Under the pieces are notes generated by a model that was not told where the DNA came from, did not search any database, and saw only the letters and a program-made list of their open reading frames with translations. Shown piece by piece: positions 6,426 to 10,464 of a stretch of DNA of 10,464 nucleotides (position 1 is its first letter; each line of letters begins with the position of its first letter). The stretch is from assembly GCA_937900165.1 (NCBI GenBank), contig CALCCX010000231.1, positions 1 to 10,464 on the forward strand, in the 5' to 3' direction. This DNA comes from an uncultured Acidimicrobiia bacterium. GTDB lineage: Bacteria; Actinomycetota; Acidimicrobiia; Spongiisociales; Spongiisociaceae. Made by a program: the position numbers and the translations under genes.

Positions 6426-6485
6426 CTCGCGGATGCGAGGCTTCGAAGCCTAGATCCACCGCACGGATCGGCTCAGATTCTCTGA
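6426..6485. repeat. Chain of four short hairpins between binding-protein and GFA genes
   Basis: Four inverted repeats tile this gap almost without spacing: CTCGC/GCGAG (6426-6439), the perfect 14-bp palindrome AGGCTTCGAAGCCT (6438-6451), GATCC/GGATC (6453-6469) and TCAGA/TCTGA (6473-6485). None is followed by a T run, so a classic intrinsic terminator is not evident in either direction. The palindrome lies about 34 bp before the GFA start, where an operator could sit. In the minus-strand RNA the group could stabilise the 3' end of the binding-protein message. Each arm is only 5-7 bp, so chance cannot be excluded. Confidence 0.4.
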
Positions 6486-6496
6486 CTCGCCCAGGC

Positions 6497-7429
6497 CTAC
6501 GGCAGCCACGCCCTCCACGTGTCCTCGTTGTCACTCACCCACTGTGCAGCGACGTCGGCAGGATCGTCACCGTCGATCTCAACGGGTGGCAGCATCACGA
6601 GCTGATCCTCCGTGGTGATCGTGAACGCCTGCAGGAAGGCGAAGACGTCAGGTGCCTTTTCCTCCAACAATCCAGAAGCGGCCTTGAAGATGGGGTCTTC
6701 GGGGTAGTCGCAGTCGACGTTGCCGTCGCCGGCCGCGGCGCTGGCACCGCACCCCTCGGTGAATGGGGGCAACTCCACGTTCACCAGATCGTACTTGGCG
6801 ACCGCCGCAGTCGGCGTCCACCAATATAGGAGGACCGGCTCGCCGGCGGCGACCCTCGCATCGACTTCGGCGACCGTCGCCGGTTCGGACCCGGAAAAGA
6901 TCACCTCGAGCGGCAGTCCCAGGTTCGCGATGATCTGCTCGTCGTACTGTGAGTAGGACGGATCGGTGCCGAGGAACCGGCCCATCTCGCCGGTCTCGGC
7001 AGTGCCGAACAAGGCGGCAAGGTCAGGATCGGCGAAACCCTCCCACGTGGCCAGCGAAGGATTCTCATCGATAACGTAACGAGGCACGAACCACCCGATC
7101 TTGCCGACCGCCCCCAGGGCGCCCAGGTCCACCACCGAGCCCTCATCGAAATACGTGGTTTCCGCATCTGTCACACCAGACGGCCAGATCTCGAGGACCG
7201 CGTCGAGCGTCCCATCCGCCATTCCGGTGAACATGGCATCGTTCTCGTTGACCTCGGTGATCTCCACCGTATATCCGAGCTCGCTCTCGATGATGTTTTT
7301 CGCCACCTCGACATTCATTCGCGACGCCGTCCACGGGTTGACGATCAGGTTGATCGTCTGCGATTCGCCGGAGCCGCACGCGGCCGCTACCAGGACAAGT
7401 GCGGCTGCAGTCAATACGAGCTTCTTCAT
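6497..7429 (-). CDS. Glycine betaine/proline betaine-type ABC transporter substrate-binding lipoprotein (OpuAC/ProX family)
   Basis: This 310-residue protein would capture a quaternary amine outside the membrane and hand it to the permease. The N-terminus MKKLVLTAAALVLVAAAC is a lipoprotein signal with Cys18 as lipidation site; the lipobox is alanine-rich and slightly atypical. The mature part shows the family stretches NPWTASRMNVEVAKNI (31-46), DAVLEIWPSG (76-85) and LLYWWTPTAAVAKYDLV (200-216). Trp33, Trp82, Trp203 and Trp204 are candidates for the aromatic cage that holds the trimethylammonium group. Cys227 and Cys240 flank a Gly/Asp-rich insert and may form a disulfide. The frame is open to 7489, but the ATG at 7429 has GGAGGG six bases upstream and begins the signal peptide. 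It is transcribed divergently from the ATPase gene. Choline, proline betaine or carnitine are alternative ligands. Confidence 0.93.
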   Translation of the reverse strand: MKKLVLTAAALVLVAAACGSGESQTINLIVNPWTASRMNVEVAKNIIESELGYTVEITEVNENDAMFTGMADGTLDAVLEIWPSGVTDAETTYFDEGSVVDLGALGAVGKIGWFVPRYVIDENPSLATWEGFADPDLAALFGTAETGEMGRFLGTDPSYSQYDEQIIANLGLPLEVIFSGSEPATVAEVDARVAAGEPVLLYWWTPTAAVAKYDLVNVELPPFTEGCGASAAAGDGNVDCDYPEDPIFKAASGLLEEKAPDVFAFLQAFTITTEDQLVMLPPVEIDGDDPADVAAQWVSDNEDTWRAWLP

Positions 7430-7435
7430 GGTTCT

Positions 7436-7441
7436 CCCTCC
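7436..7441 (-). promoter_or_regulatory. Ribosome binding site that sets the binding-protein start
   Basis: GGAGGG on the minus strand is followed by AGAACC and the ATG at 7429. It rejects the longer frame starting at 7489, whose extra 20 residues would put a hydrophilic, arginine-rich stretch ahead of an otherwise perfect signal peptide. Confidence 0.78.
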
Positions 7442-7473
7442 AGGACCGCACCAGCGCGCGGGGGCCCGAAGGG

Positions 7474-7481
7474 TTAAATTA
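7474..7481. promoter_or_regulatory. Candidate shared -10 element for divergent transporter genes
   Basis: The run TTAAATTA is the only AT-rich segment in the 58-bp GC-rich spacer. Read forward it contains TAAATT (7475-7480), seven bases before the ATPase ATG. Read in reverse it contains TAATTT (7481-7476), which would start the binding-protein message near 7468 with a leader of about 38 bases containing its ribosome binding site. Both fit the TAnnnT pattern. A -35-like TGGACT lies 18 bases upstream for the minus direction (7505-7500); none is clear for the plus direction. GGGT and ACCC flank the run symmetrically. Confidence 0.5.
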
Positions 7482-7487
7482 CCCCTC

Positions 7488-8510
7488 ATGTCATCCGAAA
7501 GTCCACCCTGTCTAGAGATCAGGAATGTCTGGAAGGTGTTCGGTCAGAAACCCGACCGAGCCATGCAGATGGCAGAGGCAGGCCGCGCCCGGCCGGAAAT
7601 CCTCGAGAGCACCGGGTGCACGATCGGGGTGCATGATGTCTCTTTCGACGTGAAGACGGGTGAGACGTTCGTTGTGATGGGTCTGTCGGGATCGGGGAAA
7701 TCGACCCTCATCCGTTGTGTCTCCCGCCTCGCCGATGTGACGAGGGGCTCCGTCGCCCTCGACGGCGAAGATCTCACCCAGATGAGTGAGCAGGCCTTGC
7801 GGCAGGTGCGGCGCGAGAAGCTGTCGATGGTGTTCCAGCACTTCGGGCTGCTCCCGCACCGTCGGGTGATCGACAACGTCGCATACGGGCTCGAGGTGCA
7901 AGGGATCTCCAAACAGGACAGACACACTCGAGCGATGGAGGTGCTCGAGGTCGTCGGTCTCGAAGGGTGGGAGAACCACTACCCACAGCAGCTCTCCGGT
8001 GGTATGCAGCAGCGGGTCGGACTTGCCAGGGCATTGGCGGTCGATCCAGAGGTCCTCTTCTTCGACGAGCCATTCTCGGCGCTGGACCCTCTCATCCGGC
8101 GCGACATGCAGGAGGAGTTACTTCGATTGCAGGAGGAAATGCAACGCACTCTCGTGTTCATCACCCACGATTTTGCCGAGGCGATCAAGCTTGGCGACCG
8201 GATAGCGATCATGAAGGACGGCGGGTTCGATCAGGTGGGCACGGCCGCAGAGCTGATCGCGAATCCGGCTACCGATTATGTCAGTGAGTTCACCAAGGAC
8301 ATCCCCCGGGCGAAGGTGCTCACCGCAGGAGACGTCATGCGTCCGGTGGATGGAACCGACTCGCTGGGCAGCGTCTCGCGAGATGAGACGATTGAGTCGA
8401 TCCTCCCCGCTTTGCTCGTCGACCCGGGCCCGCTGGCGGTCGTCGATGCCACAGGAAGCCAAGTAGGCCTGGTCGATCGGAAAGCGGTGGCCGAGGTCAT
8501 CGGCATATGA
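7488..8510 (+). CDS. Glycine betaine-type ABC transporter ATP-binding protein (ProV/OpuAA family)
   Basis: This 340-residue cytoplasmic ATPase would power import by the fused permease encoded next. Walker A is GLSGSGKST (65-73), the Q-loop Gln117 (VFQHFGLLPH), the signature LSGGMQQ (169-175), Walker B VLFFDEP (189-195, catalytic Glu194), the D-loop SALD, and the switch His227 (FITHD). The N-terminal stretch before Walker A (WKVFGQKPDRAM, then ILESTGCTIGV) is characteristic of ProV/OpuAA and separates it from other importers. After the ATPase domain, residues about 280-340 form a single short CBS-like segment; E. coli ProV, about 400 residues, has a CBS pair used in sensing. No Shine-Dalgarno lies at normal distance, and a TAnnnT box seven bases before ATG suggests a leaderless message. 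The stop overlaps the permease start (ATGA). Confidence 0.94.
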   Translation: MSSESPPCLEIRNVWKVFGQKPDRAMQMAEAGRARPEILESTGCTIGVHDVSFDVKTGETFVVMGLSGSGKSTLIRCVSRLADVTRGSVALDGEDLTQMSEQALRQVRREKLSMVFQHFGLLPHRRVIDNVAYGLEVQGISKQDRHTRAMEVLEVVGLEGWENHYPQQLSGGMQQRVGLARALAVDPEVLFFDEPFSALDPLIRRDMQEELLRLQEEMQRTLVFITHDFAEAIKLGDRIAIMKDGGFDQVGTAAELIANPATDYVSEFTKDIPRAKVLTAGDVMRPVDGTDSLGSVSRDETIESILPALLVDPGPLAVVDATGSQVGLVDRKAVAEVIGI

Positions 8511-10426
8511 CGGCGAACGCCGCGCCGATCGTCCGCGGGGTATCCGGCGCCGCCCTGCGCCGCTTGCTGCCGTGGGTTGCGCTGGTCGGGGGGATCGTGC
8601 TGCTCCAGATTCTGTTCGGATCCGAAGCAACGTTTCCCGCATCGCTCGACACGTTCATCTCCGATCCGCTGGATGCGCTGGGTGCCTGGATAAGGACCAA
8701 TCGCCGCTCACATCTGCTGTTCACCGGCTTCTTCACTCCGTTGACGAATGTCATAGACGGAGCCCTCACCGGACTCGAGGGCTTCCTGTTGTGGCTGCCG
8801 TGGTACGTCGTCGTGGCAGCCGTCATCCTGATCCCCGCCAGAGTGAAGATGTGGAAGCAGGGCTTGCTCGCCGGAGGAGTGCTGCTCTACACCGGGCTCA
8901 TCGGACTGTGGGAAGCGACGATGGAGACCCTTGCCCTGATGTCCACCGCGGTGCTGATCGCCATCATCATCGGCTTGCCACTCGGGATATGGGCAGCATT
9001 GAAGCCAACCGTCGAGCGGGTCATCCGCCCCATCCTCGATGCGATGCAGACCGTGCCCGCGTTCGTCTATTTCCTTCCCCTGATCGGGTTCTTCGGCATC
9101 GGCGCGGTCAACGCGACAGTGGCCACGGTCATCTACGCGCTCGCTCCCGTGGTCAGGCTGACGACGCTGGGGGTCCGGCAGGTTCCCCAACAGGCGATCG
9201 AGGCATCCCGGGTGTTCGGATCGACCACCCGCCAGACCCTGGTCAAAGTGCAGATACCCATGGCGCTCCAGACAATCCTCACGGGTCTCACCCAGACGAT
9301 CATGATGGCGCTGGGGATCGTGGTCCTAGCCGCCCTGATCGGTGCAGGAGGTCTGGGTGAGAATGTCTTCCAGAGTCTGTCGCAGCGTCGCACCGGCCGG
9401 GGGGTCGCCGCCGGTCTCGCCATCGTGGCGGTGGCGGTGGTGCTCGACCGAGTGTGGCGAAGCCTGGCCAACTTCGACCCCGCCCGGCGCACTCCTCGGC
9501 AGTGGCGGCTCATCGGTATCGCCGGATTGGTCGGGGCGACCGTAATCGGGCGGGCGATCGGCTCCGTCGAATTCCCGGAGGTGTGGAGCCTCAGCGCCTT
9601 CGATCCCATCGACAACATCGTCGTCTGGGCCCGAGACAACCTCTCGTGGATCACCCGGCCCGTCAACGATTTCATCGTCGCCGGAGTCGTTGTCCCGGTT
9701 CGCGACTTCCTCACCGACACGCTGGCGTGGCCGGCGTTGATCTTCGTGACCGGTTGGGCCGGCTGGCGGCTCAAGGGATGGGGCCTAGCCCTCTTCGGAG
9801 CGACAGCCGTCGCCGTCATCGGACTGATCGGCATGTGGGCGCTCTCGATCAACACCCTGGTTCAGGTCATCACCGCAACTCTGATCGCAGTGGCGATCTC
9901 CATCCCGGTAGGCATCTGGGCCGGACGCAAACCGCGGGTCGAGGCGGCCCTCGGCCCAATCCTCGACGCGCTCCAGACGATTCCCTCGCTGGTGTACATC
10001 ATCCCGGTGGTGATCTTGTTCACGGTCGGCGTGGTTCCCGGGATCATCGCTTCGGTTTTGTACGCGATCGTGCCGGGCATCCGCATCACGGCGCTGGGAA
10101 TTCGCGGGGTCCCGACCGAGACGGTAGAGGCCTCGCGGACTTTTGGGGCGACTCCTCGCCAAACCATGCTCGGTGTACGGATCCCGCTGGCCGCCGCCAC
10201 AATCATGGCAGCGATCAATCAGGTGATCATGATGGTGCTGGCGATGGTCATCATCGCCGGCTTCGTGGGCGGCGGCGCCCTCGGGTTCGAGACAATCCGG
10301 GCGTTGACCCGCAGCCTCTTCGGGCTCGGGGCCGAGGTTGGTTTGTCGCTCGTGCTGATGGCCATGGTCCTCGACCGTTTCACCCAGGCGTGGGGCGAGC
10401 GACTTCAGCCACCCGCGGGACACTGA
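8507..10426 (+). CDS. Glycine betaine-type ABC transporter permease, two permease domains fused in tandem (ProW/OpuAB-like)
   Basis: This 639-residue inner-membrane protein forms the transport channel. It contains two copies of the binding-protein-dependent permease domain, roughly residues 115-318 and 424-627. The copies align at a constant offset of 309 residues: LDAMQTVPAFVYFLP (177-191) against LDALQTIPSLVYIIP (486-500), and EASRVFGSTTRQ (232-243) against EASRTFGATPRQ (541-552). The latter pair are the EAA-type coupling loops that touch the ATPase, and both keep the invariant Gly. Extra membrane segments lie before copy 1 (about 20-37 and 92-110) and in the linker (about 335-350, 407-420). 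ProW and OpuAB normally carry one such domain and dimerise, so here one chain could supply the whole membrane pore. The start overlaps the ATPase stop as ATGA, giving coupled translation. Substrate is inferred from the linked ProV-type ATPase. Confidence 0.93.
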   Translation: MTANAAPIVRGVSGAALRRLLPWVALVGGIVLLQILFGSEATFPASLDTFISDPLDALGAWIRTNRRSHLLFTGFFTPLTNVIDGALTGLEGFLLWLPWYVVVAAVILIPARVKMWKQGLLAGGVLLYTGLIGLWEATMETLALMSTAVLIAIIIGLPLGIWAALKPTVERVIRPILDAMQTVPAFVYFLPLIGFFGIGAVNATVATVIYALAPVVRLTTLGVRQVPQQAIEASRVFGSTTRQTLVKVQIPMALQTILTGLTQTIMMALGIVVLAALIGAGGLGENVFQSLSQRRTGRGVAAGLAIVAVAVVLDRVWRSLANFDPARRTPRQWRLIGIAGLVGATVIGRAIGSVEFPEVWSLSAFDPIDNIVVWARDNLSWITRPVNDFIVAGVVVPVRDFLTDTLAWPALIFVTGWAGWRLKGWGLALFGATAVAVIGLIGMWALSINTLVQVITATLIAVAISIPVGIWAGRKPRVEAALGPILDALQTIPSLVYIIPVVILFTVGVVPGIIASVLYAIVPGIRITALGIRGVPTETVEASRTFGATPRQTMLGVRIPLAAATIMAAINQVIMMVLAMVIIAGFVGGGALGFETIRALTRSLFGLGAEVGLSLVLMAMVLDRFTQAWGERLQPPAGH

Positions 10427-10429
10427 GCA

Positions 10430-10464
10430 GTGGTGCACGAGGACCGCTACGACTTCGTCATCAT
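10430..10464 (+). CDS. Start of a probable GMC-family FAD oxidoreductase (choline dehydrogenase-like), cut by window end
   Basis: Three bases after the permease stop, a GTG (10430, or a second GTG at 10433 in the same frame) opens a frame reading V-V-H-E-D-R-Y-D-F-V-I and continuing off the window. The pattern of acidic residue, Tyr-Asp-Phe/Tyr-Val-Ile is how GMC oxidoreductases such as choline dehydrogenase (BetA) enter their FAD-binding beta strand, just before the GxGxxG loop, which would lie outside the window. The operon position, directly behind a betaine-type importer, would suit choline oxidation. Only eleven codons are visible, so other Rossmann-fold FAD enzymes are possible. No clear ribosome binding site is seen; translation may be coupled to the permease. 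Confidence 0.42.
   Translation, partial: MVHEDRYDFVI

Noticed and set aside
6438..6451. Intrinsic terminator formed by the 14-bp palindrome
   Set aside because: The stem is only five base pairs with a four-base loop, and neither side has a T tract.
7101..7487. Upstream extension of the ATPase frame
   Set aside because: The extra 129 codons lie opposite the binding-protein gene and have no resemblance to ProV-type N-termini. ATG at 7488 is followed immediately by the family's first strand.
7430..7489. Longer start for the binding-protein gene
   Set aside because: It would place 20 mostly polar, Arg/Gly-rich residues before the lipoprotein signal and would overlap the ATPase start. The ribosome binding site supports 7429.

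Overview
The window looks like the end of a contig from a high-GC bacterium, probably a metagenome assembly. Frequent GTG starts, GGAGG-type ribosome binding sites, an apparently leaderless gene and a lipoprotein-type binding protein suggest Actinomycetota. This is an inference from style: Chloroflexota or another high-GC phylum is possible, and there is no rRNA or tRNA to settle it. The first 166 bases are not genomic. They are Illumina P7/index/read-2 adapter (101-166) preceded by purine-rich read-through noise (1-100), so genomic DNA begins at 167 inside a gene.

Layout. On the minus strand lie the first half of an MttB-superfamily methyltransferase (905 down to 167, cut by the contig end) and, upstream of it in the same operon, its corrinoid protein (1619-933). 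A 181-bp divergent control region (1620-1800) carries a nested inverted repeat and candidate back-to-back promoters. On the plus strand follow a dimethylglycine/sarcosine dehydrogenase-like flavoprotein with a folate-binding GcvT-type half (1801-4302), etfB (4305-5054) and etfA (5051-5998), tightly coupled. Convergent to these is a GFA-family zinc protein (6403-6014, minus), and upstream of it a glycine betaine-type substrate-binding lipoprotein (7429-6497, minus). A 58-bp divergent spacer separates that from a ProV/OpuAA-type ATPase (7488-8510) and a fused double permease (8507-10426). The last 35 bases look like the start of a GMC oxidoreductase, possibly choline dehydrogenase.

Together the genes read as uptake and stepwise demethylation of glycine betaine or a related quaternary amine. 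The ABC transporter imports the substrate. The MttB-type enzyme would pass one methyl group to the corrinoid protein. The flavoprotein would oxidise a methyl group of dimethylglycine (or sarcosine), giving methylene-tetrahydrofolate from the folate half and electrons to ETF. The GFA protein may deal with free formaldehyde, and the partial gene at the right edge may convert choline to betaine aldehyde. The unusual point is the pairing of a corrinoid methyltransferase, best studied in anaerobes, with an ETF-linked demethylating dehydrogenase. The methyltransferase that would empty the corrinoid protein into folate and the corrinoid reactivase are not in the window. The substrate is inferred from context. 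No mobile element, CRISPR array or phage gene was seen.
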